This document shows positions 51,848 through 63,374 of a stretch of 64,000 nucleotides of DNA, piece after piece. The stretch is from Takakia lepidozioides (Eukaryota > Streptophyta > Takakiopsida > Takakiales > Takakiaceae), in NCBI GenBank assembly GCA_030704615.1, contig CM060734.1, positions 5,520,001 through 5,584,000 on the forward strand, in the 5' to 3' direction. Positions within the stretch are counted from its first letter, which is position 1. Every line of letters begins with the position of its first letter. The notes beneath the pieces were generated by a model. That model did not search any database and was not told where the DNA came from. It worked only from the letters and a program-made list of their open reading frames with translations. The position numbers were made by a program, and so were the translations under genes.

Positions 51848-52600
51848 CACTACAGGAAAAAGGGGGGGGGGTAGCGACGCCTCGGCGTCGCTAACCGCCC
51901 GTTTTGGGCACAGGGACGGCGCCATTTTTGCGACGCCGGGGTGTCGCAGGCCCATTGCACGAGAGTCGTTAAAAAAACGTTGCAATTATGCGACGGATGG
52001 GGGTTGCAAGCCCCCACCCCCCTCCTGCGACGCCCGACGTCGCCTTTTCGGGCTGGTCCATGGCGCTGGCGGGCCTCCTGCTAGCGACGCCGGACCGTCG
52101 CTGCCCTCCAGCCGACGACATTGGATGGGGCAATGGCTCGGCGTCGCAAAAAAGTTTTTTTCTAAAATGCCCCGGGCGTCGCATACAAAAACAAAAAATG
52201 CCATGGCACAAGCCGGGTGTTGGATCAGCGACGCCGCTCCGTCGCTGCTAGCGACTCCGGGCGTGGCAAAGAAAAACACCCGTGCCAGCTGGAGCCAGTC
52301 GGTGCGACGCCCAGCCGTGGGTTCCGCGACGCGCTGGCGTTGCATGGTAGAATTTCAATCAAAAAATAAAAACACTGCGCGGCCAGCCGGTGTTGGGATC
52401 AGCGACGCCATGTGTTGCTACTAGGACCCCCGGTGGGAAAAAAACGTCGCAGAGGGGGTCGGGCGTTGCTACCGGCGTGGGTTCTGCGACGCCCGGCGTC
52501 GGATCTTGCGACCCCTGCCAAAAAAACCGTCGCAAGAGCGCTAGTCTTAGCAACGCCCTTCCGTCGCAAGGCCATCCTGGTGGGGGGGGGGGGGATTGGG
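51848..52600 (+). mobile_element. CACTA (En/Spm) transposon terminus with GCGACG palindromic subterminal repeats
   Basis: CACTACAGGAAAAA at 51848-51861 is the typical plant CACTA tip, preceded by TCA as a possible 3-bp target duplication. It is followed to about 52570 by many GCGACG...CGTCGC imperfect palindromes (AGCGACGCCTCGGCGTCGCT near 51883 is the first). These are the expected transposase-binding subterminal repeats. No transposase follows and the opposite tip (TTTTTCCTGTAGTG) was not found, so it is a truncated or non-autonomous copy. Confidence 0.8.
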
Positions 52601-52988
52601 GGTTGATTTTGGGGGTGAATTGGGAGTGGTTTTTGTTTTTTCCCTGGTTTGTTTTGGGGTGTTGGGAGACCTTACAGCTTCCATTGCTCTGATTTAGCAG
52701 GTACACATTGAGCAAGCATGAATCGAGGATGAGCCGGTGCGACACATGAATAAGATGAAAGATGGAAAGATTAAAATATATTTACAAGCAATGAGCAGAA
52801 ATGCTTTGCTTATAAGGGTTCAGTAGGCTGACCCTGGGACCTACACGGACTATGACTAGTATCCTCATCCTCATCCTAAGAGGAGGACTCATAGCTATCG
52901 ATGAGCCTGAGTGACTCCGCGCCTTGTGGAGCACCTAAGCAGGGCGGGTTCCCCTAAGTCCACAGAGTCTCATCCGATCCCTGCCATG
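52601..52988. other. No gene recognised
   Basis: Begins with a G/T-rich stretch after the CACTA repeats. No coding signal. Confidence 0.35.
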
Positions 52989-53031
52989 ACCACCCCCCCC
53001 CCCCCCCCCCAAAAGAAAAAAGAAGAAAAAA

Positions 53032-53070
<39 letters not shown>

Positions 53071-53089
53071 AAAAAAAAAAAAACAAAAA

Positions 53090-53140
<51 letters not shown>

Positions 53141-53422
53141 AAAAAAAAAAGAGAAAAAACAGAAAACAAAAAAAAAAAAAAAAAACAAAAAAAAAAAAAG
53201 AAAAAAGAAATAAAAAAAGAAAATAAAAAAAAAACAAAAAAACAAACAACAAACCAAAAACAAAAAAAAAAAAACAAAAAAAAAAAAAAAAAAAAAAAAA
53301 AAAACAAAAATAAAAAAAAAAAAAACGAAAACAAACAACTAAAAAAAAAAAAACCCCACCCCCACCCAGCACCCCCCCCCCCCCCCCCCCCCCCCCACCC
53401 CCCCCCCCCCCCCCCCCCCCCC
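52989..53422. repeat. C-run / A-rich / C-run low-complexity tract
   Basis: About 20 C, then about 340 bases almost only A with scattered single C, G, T, then about 70 bases of C with few breaks. Frames through it (poly-Lys, poly-Phe, poly-Gly) are artefacts. A/C homopolymer mosaics like this are often sequencing or assembly products. Confidence 0.9.
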
Positions 53423-55149
53423 TCATCCATACTAGTGCCCGTTAGTGCAATCATCCCCTACGTGTTGGCCATGTTGTCATGAGGGATTGCCAACCATGCT
53501 CCCTGGCGTAGTTATACTCTACCGGAGATGGCTCCTCTCAACGCGCGTTGCTATACATGCCACAAATTAAAGTCAGTTCCTCACGATGATGGAGCCAAAA
53601 AGAAGACAACAAAATACATAGGGAAGTATGACTTACAAATTGCAAGATAAAACCCTTGGATCCACCGGGGCCCCACTTGTGTGTGGGTTCGTGCTTGTCA
53701 AGGCGGGCTGTTGTTGCTTCGCATGCTTGCTCAAATTTGGCCTTTTTTGCCGCATTATTCTCTCCCGCATTGAGTGCATCCCATGATACCCTACCTATCG
53801 CCCCCCCCCCCCAAAAAAAAAACAATTAGTGAATTACACACATACGTTGCATCTGTTGAGCAGCTTTTACTCACCCATCCCTTAGTTATCCGAGGTGGAA
53901 ACTCCAAGATAGAAGAGTTGGAAATCTCTTAAGTACTCAACCCGCTCGAACAATCAGTCATGACCTACAGTAGTGTATCATGGGGGTGTTTTCCTATATC
54001 GGTTCCTTCTTGCATTCATGTTTGGTATGTTACCCTATTGCCTATGATTTAGTATCAGATTGCTTCTGCAATTTACCATGTTCCATCTACTTAAGCATTC
54101 ATTCCACAGCTTCACTCGGGTCTCTCTACACAGTGTGAGTATAAAATGTATCGTATTAATATCTATCATGTGTCAGGCCGAAGCCATGGTGTCGCACACC
54201 TCCACTTCGGTAAGCTCCCCTTCAAGTCATAGGTACTTGCTTTGATGCGCGGCGCCTAACTCCCAACCTGGCCGCCGGGCCAAACTTGGAGCTTCGGGCT
54301 GCTCACCGGGGCATAACGGTCCCCCTTTGATCTCCCAAAGAACCCTCCACCGATTTGGGTCCAGCGGGAATTCCCTTTGGTAGTTGGTAGTCCGGAACAG
54401 CTCCCCACTTTGGTCGCTTTCCGGCTCGCCTCGCTTACTCACTAGTTTTTGGTCACCAACGGGCTTGCACCGTTCTCGGGGTTACTACTCCCTATATATA
54501 CTCTGTAGTGTCCGCGGGGGTTTCACAACCAGCCAGCCATTGCCTTTATGGCGAACCACCACGAAAACCCTCGACTCCCGTGATGAGTCGCGGTGAGTCT
54601 TGGCCCACTCACAAGGGCCCCTATGGACCGTGATGAGTCCCAAGACTCTCCACGACTCCCACCACGAGGTCTCGCCCCCATGGTGAGTCCTATGCCACCC
54701 CACTAAGTACCGCTAGCTACCACCACCCCTTTGTGGAGCCACCCCCACCGCAACCCGGTGTGCGGGGCTCCACCTAGTGAGTGCCTCCGCCTCCTTGAGT
54801 GCCTTGGGCACTCAAGGGTGCTTCAGCCCCCCCATACCTATCGCTGCCGCTGCCCCCACCACAGGGGCAGCCCCTCATGTGTCCCGACCCCCTGCCCTCA
54901 AGGCAAAGGGCCGCGACACATGGTGTCTCTATTCTGCCCTACAGTACATCTTCTACAGCTTGCATGTATCAAACAACAACAGATCATCTCTCTTCCTCCG
55001 TGTGCTCTCCATCCCTGTGCTCCCTGAAGTGATGCCCTCCATGTAGCTACTCTACATAATATGTTTGCAAGCTGTTCTAACCGCTTAACTAACTAACTAA
55101 CTACCAGCCAAGACAGTACGTAAGTACTGCCGTTCCCTCTGTTGGTGAC
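53423..55149. other. Mostly unassigned; GC-rich LTR-like segment
   Basis: A minus-strand stretch near 53640-53780 reads DALNAGENNAAKKAKFEQAC and GPGGSKGFILQF, exon-like but unrecognised. 54230-54900 is GC-rich, with a TATA-like CCTATATATACTC at 54490 on the plus strand and repeated GATGAGTC words (54580-54640), which suggests LTR promoter DNA. No clear ends. Confidence 0.35.
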
Positions 55150-55469
55150 GTTCCCTGTGTCAAGTTGTGACCTGTGTGACACTTTGACGGGCTGTGTCAG
55201 GCTGTGACTGTGTCAGACTGTGACTGGCTGTGACGATGCCTAGCTGTGACAAACTATGACAAACTGTGACAGGCTGTGATAGGCTATGTAAGCCTGTGAC
55301 TGCAGACTGTGTGAGCCTGTCTACCACCCCTAAGGCCTGTGCTGGTCTGAGTCTGCCACACCTTCAGGACTATGCTAGTTTGAGTCTATCACACCTTAAG
55401 GCCTACGCAAAATTAAGGGTACCCCACAGAACCCTTAAAACTGTCTAAGTCCCAGACAACCCTATAACA
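55150..55469 (-). repeat. LTR end with degenerate GGCTGTGAC repeats
   Basis: Plus-strand words GGCTGTGAC, GCTGTGTCAG and ACTGTGAC recur every 10-20 bases at 55160-55320, the reverse complement of the satellite at 25 kb. On the minus strand an LTR start TGTTATAGGGTTGTC is placed at 55469, directly after a polypurine tract. The left end of the LTR is not resolved. Confidence 0.5.
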
Positions 55470-55472
55470 TTA

Positions 55473-55489
55473 TCCCCCCCCCTCTCTCA
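55473..55489 (-). promoter_or_regulatory. Polypurine tract of a minus-strand LTR element
   Basis: The minus strand reads GAGAGAGGGGGGGGGA next to the putative LTR start TGTTATAGGG. A polypurine tract primes plus-strand cDNA synthesis. Position and orientation agree with the coding frames at 57697-55503. Confidence 0.55.
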
Positions 55490-55502
55490 AAAAGCCGTGC
55501 CC

Positions 55503-57697
55503 TCACGGTTTATTGCTTAGAGCCAGGAAACCTTTGAAATGTGGCACCAGTATGCTGATGAGAGCCTTTAGGAGGGCTCTGTGTATGAGCCCGAGCCGTG
55601 TCTTTGGCTGGTGGGGATGATTGCCGACTAGATGGAGCAGACTGTCCTGTCTTGGGTTGATATGGTGGCAATTTCTCAAGCATAGGAGATCCTCGTCGTT
55701 TCTTCTCCTCCATTTGTCTCTCATAATCCTCAGCCATGTCAAAATTGCCCTCCAAAGAACCAGTGGTATTAGAATCAGTGTCCCCCCTCTGGCCTTTCGG
55801 TCTCATGGGCTTCATTGGAAGTTTAAGTGGCATACAGTGTATGCCCACCATGTCTGGAACATTGTGTAATACGACTTGTGCAAGCTTCTTGCGAGCAAGA
55901 CTAGTATAAGCCCGTAGCTCCGCATCTGTATAGCTGCGTGGCATGCCTATCATCTTTTGAAAATTGCAGCCATTTCCTGGCCTCATGCCCCTTGGGAAAA
56001 ATGTGGTCATAGTCCAAGTTCTCCTTGGCCAAGTGCTCTAGAGCATAAGAGAACCAAAGACAAAGTTTTGGATCTCATTGAAGCATGACCCTCACATCAT
56101 ACAAATACTTGTGATTTGGAACTGGAGGTAATGTCCAATGCTCCCCACTGGAATAAGTTTGGAACCTCATCTGCATTTTCTGCTGCTCGGTGTGGTAGCG
56201 TAAAACAAAGCAAGCAGCATAGTATATCCCATAGCCCATGACAAGACTAGGAACTTCTCTTGTCTTGGTATAGACAAATCCATGAACGACTTGAAAGGCA
56301 AGTAATTCCTTCAACATTGTTCCTGCCTCAGCCCAACAACGTGCAAAATGATGATCCTCAATGGGTCTATCGGTTGGAAGAACCTTGGTCCGAGTTGCCA
56401 ATGGCAACCAAATGCGCATAATCTGGTAATAATGTGCCAAGGACTAAGGATGACTGAATTCTTTCCAAGCCACATCCATAATTATGGGAATTTGGTTGAA
56501 GGGAAGAACCATAGCTCTACTGCATTCAAGAGCAGCAGGAGTAGCAGGTAGGTTAAAAGAAGCATCACCCCAAACATAGGTACTGATTGCTGCTGTGCCA
56601 TGGTATCAACACTGGCTATCTGAAGTGGCTGATGTGATGTTGCCACAGTCCCTCCTTATGTTAGCAAGGCCGGTACTTCCTGTGCTGGAGATTGAAAAAT
56701 CAAGTCCTTGCTCGCAAATAAGTAGCCAGTAGCTGTTCCTCTCGAACAAAGGCCTTCTTCTCAATGTTGAAACTCAACTCATCCACTTGAGTCTGAAGTC
56801 CTTCCACATCCTCCTGCAACTCGGCTATTCGACTATAGACATTGTCTATAGTGCTTGTGGCAATATTCTGCACCCGTAGCCTGAGATCATTCATCTCATC
56901 TTGAGTCAATTTCCTAGGTACTTTTCCTTCCACTGGCCCTTGTGTCAACAATTCTTGTAAGAGGTGATTGTCCACCAAGTCCTGCGTAGCACTTCGGACG
57001 CTCTACTCCTCCTTGAGCCTATATGTTTCCATCTGCTGTTGTAAACTCTCCATTCGCTGAGGTTCAAACAGAGCTGCATAGGAAGCTGACAGGTTATTGG
57101 CTTCTTTCAATGCCCTTTCACTCACAGAAAGTTCATTATCCCTTACTGTGATCTTTTGTTGCAACTCTAAAAGTTGCCTTCTCGACATTGACCTGTTTCA
57201 ACTGTTGAATTGTATTATCATTGCGACAGAGAGTATCCTTCATGTTAGCAACAAGTTTCCCCTGGTCCAATGCCTCTGTCTCTGCCCATATACATCTCTC
57301 ATTTTGCTTCTTGACTTCCATCGCAGCCAGCTCCAAATTGGTCGTTAGTGTGGCACACTGCATGTTCAGTTTAATGTAATTTCTCCTGCTCAAGACCTGC
57401 CCTGATTAAATTCTCAAGCTGCAGGGCAGCTTTAGAGTCTTCCAAGTCTTGCTGCAACTTGAGGTTGGCCTCCACATCCTCCTTGTTTGCACACTCAGTG
57501 ACAATTCTGGCCTCAAACTCTTGTTTGAGCTCCTCCCGTAATGTTGCAAACTGAGTGGAAGGAGGAAAACGGCGAGATTCTGGATATGAGAATTGTAGAA
57601 GAGGTCGACCTAGAAAGGGATGTCCTGAAACGTAGCGCCCCCTACATTCCTTATTTGCAGCAGGGATCAAACGGATTTCGATTTGAGCCGAGGTCAT
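55503..57697 (-). pseudogene. Coiled-coil ORF series of a minus-strand LTR element
   Basis: Five minus-strand frames in order. 57697-57371 (LREELKQEFEARIVTE, helix-rich), 57393-57136, 57188-57003 (LLELQQKITVRDNELSVSE) and 56978-56700 (VYSRIAELQEDVEGLQTQVD) form a long coiled coil with heptad Leu/Ile. 56440-56075 is globular (RCWAEAGTMLKELLAFQVVH, YYAACFVLRYH). 56010-55510 ends in a Pro/Gln/Ser-rich tail (MLEKLPPYQPKTGQSAP). No RT, protease or integrase motif. The layout suits an extra 3' or gag-like gene of a plant LTR element, but the family is not recognised. Phase changes indicate frameshifts or introns. The right end meets the plus-strand gypsy at about 57550-57700. Confidence 0.5.
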
Positions 57698-57699
57698 GT

Positions 57700-58843
57700 T
57701 TCACATCGGAACCAACGACGCAGTTGATCGACATGGCAGTTGGTGGAGAGTCACCAAAGATGGTGAAGGTGGGAGCCCACTCGACAACAGAGCAGGCCTT
57801 GGAGTATCAGGCACTGTTCAAGGAATTTCGGGACATTTTTGCATGGTCCTACACCGAATTGAAGGGAGTGCCTTTCTTACGTGGCAATGCATTCCATTCC
57901 CTTGATTCCGGGAGCCACCCCAAGACGACAACGCGAGAGGAGGGTGAACCCCAACTTAGCACTGCTCATTAAAGCAGAGATTGAAAAGCTGCTGGCCGCA
58001 GAATTTATTTTCCTGGTGGAAACATCAACATGGGTGTCCCCGATGGTGATCGTCCAAAAGAAGAATAGAGGCCTAAGGGTATGCGTGGACTTCCGCCCCC
58101 TTAACAAGGTAACACACAAAGATCATTTTCCCTTGCCATTCATAGATACTTTGGTGGAAGATGTAGCAGGAAAGGAGCTCTACTCCTTCATGGATGGCTT
58201 TTCAGGGTACAATCAGGTATTGATTGACCCAAAGGACGAGTTGAAAACCACCTTTACTTCACCATGGGGCACCTTTGCCTATACACGGATGCCCTTTGGC
58301 CTGTGCAACGCACCCCTGACATTTCAGAGGGTCATGACGTATGCCTTCTCAGACATCGTGAGAAGAAATTTGGTCATCTTCTTAGATGACTTTTGTTGCA
58401 AAGGGGATGCAAAAGATCACGTTGCAGCATTACGGGAGTGCTTCATCCGGTGCAAGGAAAATGGGATCTCTCTCAACCCAATAAAGTGCGTGTTTGCAGT
58501 CACACATGGACTGCTACTAGGGCACATAGTGTCCAAAGATGGCGTGGTGACAGATCCAGCAAAGGTGAGCGCCATAGTCGAATTGCCCGCACCAGAGACA
58601 TCATCTAAGGTGAAAGGGTTCCTTGGGCACACAGGGTGGTATAGGAAATTTATGGACAAGTATGCAGTAGAGGCCTTACATCTGACTCGATTATTGAAAA
58701 AGAACCAGGTATTTTCCTGGGATACAGGGTGTCAGGAGTCTTTCGAGACGCTCAAGCAGCGCTTGGTGTCCGCTCCCGTTTTGGCCACTCCCGACTGGAA
58801 CGACCTTTCCATGTTTATGTTGATGCTTCAGCGGTGGCCGTAG
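57700..58843 (+). pseudogene. Plus-strand Ty3/gypsy reverse transcriptase, frameshifted
   Basis: First phase: VKVGAHSTTEQALEYQALF and FRDIFAWSYTELKGVP, the usual pre-RT region. From 57881, another phase: STWVSPMVIVQKKN, VDFRPLNKVTHKDHFPLP, YSFMDGFSGYNQV, MPFGLCNAPLTFQRVM, VIFLDDFC and NPIKCVFAVTHGLLLGH. The catalytic box reads LDDF in place of YxDD, as in some plant gypsy lineages (both Asp retained). It differs in sequence from the two gypsy RTs at 19 and 27 kb, so a third lineage. The frame shifts again at about 58800 into RNase H. No protease or gag of this element is visible to the left. Confidence 0.88.
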
Positions 58844-59337
58844 GCTGTGCCCTGTGCCAACCAGATGCTGATGGCCATGATCATCCAATATCTTTCGCCA
58901 GTCGACAGCTGACGTTCGCCGAAATGAGGTATAGCACCACGGAGCGGGAGGCTCTGGGAATGATTTTTGCCGTAAAGAAGTATCGGCATTATTTGTTGGA
59001 GACACCTTTCATTTTTTTTGTTGATCACATGGCATTACGATACTTGATCAACAAACCCGATTTGACGGGAAGAATAGTTAGGTGGGTTATTCTGCTTCAG
59101 GAATTCGACTACAAGGTAGTCTACAAGCCCGGAAGGCTTAATGCTCAAGCCGATCACCTTTCCCGATTGTCGGAGGAAACAGGGGCCGAGCCTGTTGACG
59201 ATAACTTCCCGGATGCATTTTTGTTCTCCATAGAGACCGTTCCTCCATGGTATGAACACATAGCTCAGTATTTAAGCACCATGGAATTTCCCCCAGGATT
59301 GGATCGACATGCGCGACGAAGGCTTTGACTGCGCAGC
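58729..59337 (+). pseudogene. Plus-strand gypsy RNase H
   Basis: Continues the RT in the next phase: FHVYVDASAVAVGCAL (Asp), YSTTEREALGMIFAVKK (Glu), FFVDHMALRYLINK (Asp) and DYKVVYKPGRLNAQADHLSR. All three catalytic residues are present. An in-frame TGA at 59326-59328 separates it from the integrase, which follows in the same phase. Confidence 0.85.
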
Positions 59338-60495
59338 ATGAAGTTTGCTCTTGTGGGAGGGCAACTTTATAGAAGGGGATTGGATGGACTCTTGAGGCGA
59401 TGCGTCACCCCGGAGGAGGTTCCCCAGATTTTAGAGTCAGCCCATGATAGCATGTGCGGAGGACACTTTGCAGGGCGGCTCACAGTGCAGAAGGCTTTGA
59501 GAGCAGGATACTACTGGCCCTCCATGTTCAAAGATGCGCACATGCATGTGCAAAAATGCGACTCTTGTCAGAGATACGCCAAGCGGGATAACAAGCTCGG
59601 AATGCCGTTAGTTCCCACTCTCCCCCTTGCTCTGTTTGAGAAGTGGGGGATCAACTATGTAGGGGAAGTGCACCCCTCATCGAGTCGACAAAATCTCTAC
59701 ATCATTGTAGCCACTGAGTATCTGAACAAGTGGGCAGAAGCCAAAGCGGTTAAGAGAGCCAACGCAAAGGTAACCGCCTCTTTCATTTATGAATATATCA
59801 TTTCCCGATCTGGATGCCCAAAAGAGATAATGAGTGATAGAGGATCTCACTTCATCAACGATGTCATCGAGGAAATGGTGGTGGCATTCTCCATCAAGCA
59901 TCGAAAGGCGACCCCTTATCATCCACAAATGAGGGGGCAGGGGGAGCGCGCCAACCAAACCCTGTGCAACATTCTCTCCAAGACAATCAGGGAGCACAAG
60001 AGGGATTGGGACACCAAGTTAATTTTGGCCTTGTGGGCATTTCGCACAACCCATAAGGTAACTACTTGACGTACCCCCTTTTCATTGGTTTATGGGGTAG
60101 AGTCCATCATGCCAATCGAGACAGAAATCCCATCTCTGCGATTGGCCATTACCGAATGGTTGGCGACATCAGAGTCATTAAAGGAACGACTCGAGATGTT
60201 GGAAGGACTGGATGAACTCCGGCAAGCAGCAGCTCAGCACATTGAGGCAGTGCAACGGCGAAGGAAGGCTCGCTTTGATGCTAAGCGCAAAAAGAGAATC
60301 TTCAATCCAAGAGATCTTGTACTATTATTTGACAGTCGGAACGAGGAGTTCAAAGCCAAGTTCGACTTATACTGGATGGGCCCTTATCTCGTCAAGACAG
60401 TCTTTGACAACGGCTCATTACAACTAGAGACACTAAGGGGAGTGGAGTTCCCCAACCTGGTGAACGGTGTCCGGTGCAAGCACTACTACATGTGA
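59338..60495 (+). pseudogene. Plus-strand gypsy integrase with altered catalytic residue
   Basis: Zinc domain HDSMCGGHFAG ... CDSCQRYAKRDNK (H-H-C-C). In the core the first catalytic Asp is changed: KWGINYVGEV where G-x-D-F-V-G is usual. The second (IMSDRGSHF) and the Glu (RGQGERANQTL) remain. An in-frame TGA at 60067-60069 interrupts ALWAFRTTHKVTT. The same phase continues SLVYGVESIMPIETEIPS and the C-terminal FNPRDLVLLFDS and KFDLYWMGPYLVK, ending at 60495. This integrase would be inactive even without the stop. No chromodomain. Confidence 0.85.
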
Positions 60496-60563
60496 GTTCC
60501 ATTAACCAATGAACTATTTCCCCCCACTAAGGGAGAGATCTTTAGGATTTCGTCTTGGTTTGT

Positions 60564-61352
60564 CGGAAGGAAATGTTGGTATTTCCTATCCATTGACTCA
60601 TTGGTTATTGGAGCTCCACAACGAGGTGGAGTGCAGGGCAACTAAGTTGCAATAATCCAATGAAACTTCTCCAATGGGAAGAAGTCAGTAGGGCTCTTAC
60701 CCAAGTAGGTTATTGACACCCTTTCTTGGAGTTCCGAGGGTAGATCTTGGGATGCGGGGCAACGCAATTGCATTAAAGAGGTGGTTTGTACTCCAGAGTG
60801 AATTTTCGGGTAGTTATTGGAATCCACAAGGACAGACCTTGGGATGCGGGGCACATAGCGTGCAGTAATCTAACCCACCTTGCAGAAATAGAATTCGTCT
60901 GATATGGCATAAGCTATGAAAACTATGACCATCCAATTGCCAAGTAAAAGATTTCATACATCTTCATTACTAATCACGTGTTGTGAGTTTCTTTTCTTCT
61001 TCACCAAGTGAAGAACCACAGGTGCAGGAATGGGAACAATGGGTTGGCTAATATATGCACTCTTGTTCAATGCACACTGTCGATCATCATTTGTTTTTTT
61101 ATCACAGAGTCTATCTGTGTCTGCTCAAAGCATATCTCGAGAAAAAGTAAATGCTTGCTGTATCAAGCATTCTGCAGTATATTAATGCTCCCTGCATGGA
61201 GCACAGCGACTTCCCGCACGGGGATTCTAAACCTTAAACCTTTTGTCATTTTCACCTTACCCCGCTACAGCATTCCTCGTAGAGAGAGAAAAGTCAGAAG
61301 CAGTGAGGGGGTAAAAGGTGACTTGTAGAGCAGTGGTTGCTGCTCCCTTCAC
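60564..61352 (+). repeat. Putative polypurine tract and 3' LTR of the plus-strand gypsy
   Basis: CGGAAGGAAA (60564-60573) directly precedes TGTTGGTATTTCC, a plausible LTR start. In the next 350 bases TCTTGGGATGCGGGGCA occurs twice (60737 and 60838), a local duplication. No TG...CA right end or 5' partner was found. Confidence 0.4.
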
Positions 61353-61961
61353 ATGAGTGAAGGGCGTCAGGCACAGGAAAACCCAGAAGGACCTGTGACC
61401 TCTTCAGACTCCGAGGAGGAAGAGCCTGAGGGGAATTATTCTTATCTTTACTCAAGGGAGTCGTTGACTCCAAGGGATATCAGGGATACCCTAGTAGGGG
61501 ATTTTTACGAACCAGAGATCCTGGATTCTCTTACACTCGGGACGAGTGTTCCCCATTGGTCGCCATATATGTAGATGCATATATTGGTACACTTTTCTTT
61601 TCAGATCGTTTTTTATCATAAGACAAGCGGTTTCGGCATTGTACTGCCAAAACACGTTAGTTTGTTAGTTGTCTGGAAATCGTTGGTAAAGCACGTAGGA
61701 AATTAGACAATGTCTGCGACGACCATGGAGTGGAACTCTGGCGTCAAGATGACCGTAGGAAGCTGCATCGACAGCAGATTAGGCTGCCAATTCGGTACCA
61801 GAAACGGCGAGTTAATCCTGTTCGAACAATACAGGACGGCTGTCCCAGTCCCTATAGCGATGAAATATCGCAACAAAGTAATTGGCCGCATCGGAATGAC
61901 AGCAAGTCAGGACGACTTCAAACGGCGAAGCGTGGACTTGTTAGCGGTGCGGGACAACTAG
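61353..61961 (+). CDS. Two small unrecognised ORFs
   Basis: 61353-61574 (73 codons, MSEGRQAQENPEGPVTSSDS, acidic, ending HWSPYM) and 61710-61961 (83 codons, MSATTMEWNSGVKMTVGS, ending LLAVRDN). The second may fold as a small beta-rich domain. They sit downstream of the gypsy and could be leader ORFs of an LTR element on the plus strand. No homology recognised. Confidence 0.3.
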
Positions 61962-63374
61962 AGGGGACTCCGGAAAACCTATGACTCAGTGGCAGGGTCA
62001 AAGACCCCAGAGCCATCACCAGGGATTTGATTTCCAAATATACCACAAAATATGTGTGTAGCGAAAATACGACGAATGGCGAGAAGCACAACTTTTTACC
62101 ACCAATGGAGCTGAGAATCTACAGGCTGATACGGGGTATATAATTGTAGTTTGTCACCAAGTTTGGTGATTTATGGAGCTGATTAGCAGCAGGGCCAAAT
62201 TATTGAGTCGACGGCACTCACAAGGCCTATTATTTGCATTTCTACTTCTTGGATGGATGAAAAATCCTGGAATTCGCCTTGAGGAGCTGGATGGATGAAA
62301 TGACAACTCGCGCCAACTGGTCTTCCAATTGGATGGATGAAAATACAGCTTTCATTTGCCTCTAAGACTTTTCATCCATGTGGAATAGTATATTATAGAT
62401 CCTCCAAAGAAACAATAGTTTAATGAATATTTTCCATTAGTCTATTAGGCACAACAACAGTATAAAAGAGGGGGCAAGGCTTCTCTTATTCTTCATCTAG
62501 CTCATTTGCTTAGTTTCCTCTTGCTTGTTGTTGTAGTGCTTGCTAGCTTTTGGCTTGAGGAGGGGCTAGATCCTAGAGAGTGGAGCTTGAAGCTCTCTAG
62601 TTAGATAGGATTCTTGTAAGCTAAGGCAAGTGGCCTAGCTTGTGGGCCTTTGAGCCATTTTCATTTGTGAAGGAAGAGGGCAATTTCATGTGGAGGAAAG
62701 TGACTTGAGGACGAGTAGGAGGGGCTGGTATGGACTTATGGACGAGAGCCCAAGTGGAGGCTGTATAGAGTACCATTACTTGAGTCGATAGAGCATCCCA
62801 AGCACTCTCGCATAGAAAGGTTGATCCCATCTTACCATTTCACCATTTGTGTATGTGATTCATTTGTTTTCCAAGCAAAGCTTGAAGTTGAAAATCTGAT
62901 TTAGACTCTTCAAAAGAGGAGAGTGCATTGTGGAATCCCATTATTTCATGTCTAGAAGTGACAAGGGGAAGACCCCCATAGTCTATTGGGAAGGGCACCA
63001 ATAGAGGCTTGTATTTGAATTGTTGGAAGAAGGAATCTTTGTGTTTGATTACTAATTTGAAATATAGCCAGCTCTGGCAAAGGCAGACTAGTAGGCTGGA
63101 TCTATGATATCAGGCCACTATAAGGTCACTATGCGCTAATCCCCCCCCCCCCCCCCCACTAGCAAGCCATGGAGGCCTAGGGGAGGGTGGGTTGTATTTT
63201 TTAGTATTGGGGTTTGGGCGGGCTAGTTTCGCTTGACAGCAGCTGCCCCAAAGTCACGAGCAGCCCGGGAGGAGCCCGGGTGCTGCGCCTAGAGAGTAGG
63301 GACTCGATTACTAAAAGCGTGGAGGCAGCCGTGGCCCAGCCACGACGTACGGGAGCGAGGCCCCAGCGCTGACC
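61962..63374. other. Non-coding LTR-like DNA with TATA box
   Basis: GGATGGATGAAA recurs three times (62251-62341). AGTATAAAAGAGGGGGCAAG at 62459-62478 is a strong plant TATA context, followed by a transcribed-looking leader. A 16-19 base C run lies at 63141-63159. Probably part of an LTR. Ends unresolved. Confidence 0.4.
62459..62470 (+). promoter_or_regulatory. TATA box, LTR-type promoter
   Basis: TATAAAAGAGGG in AT-to-GC transition context on the plus strand. It is downstream of the gypsy pol and in the same direction, so it may drive read-through from an LTR. Confidence 0.45.

Noticed and set aside
52935-53482. Long ORFs of Phe, Lys and Gly
   Set aside because: Produced by A and C homopolymers.
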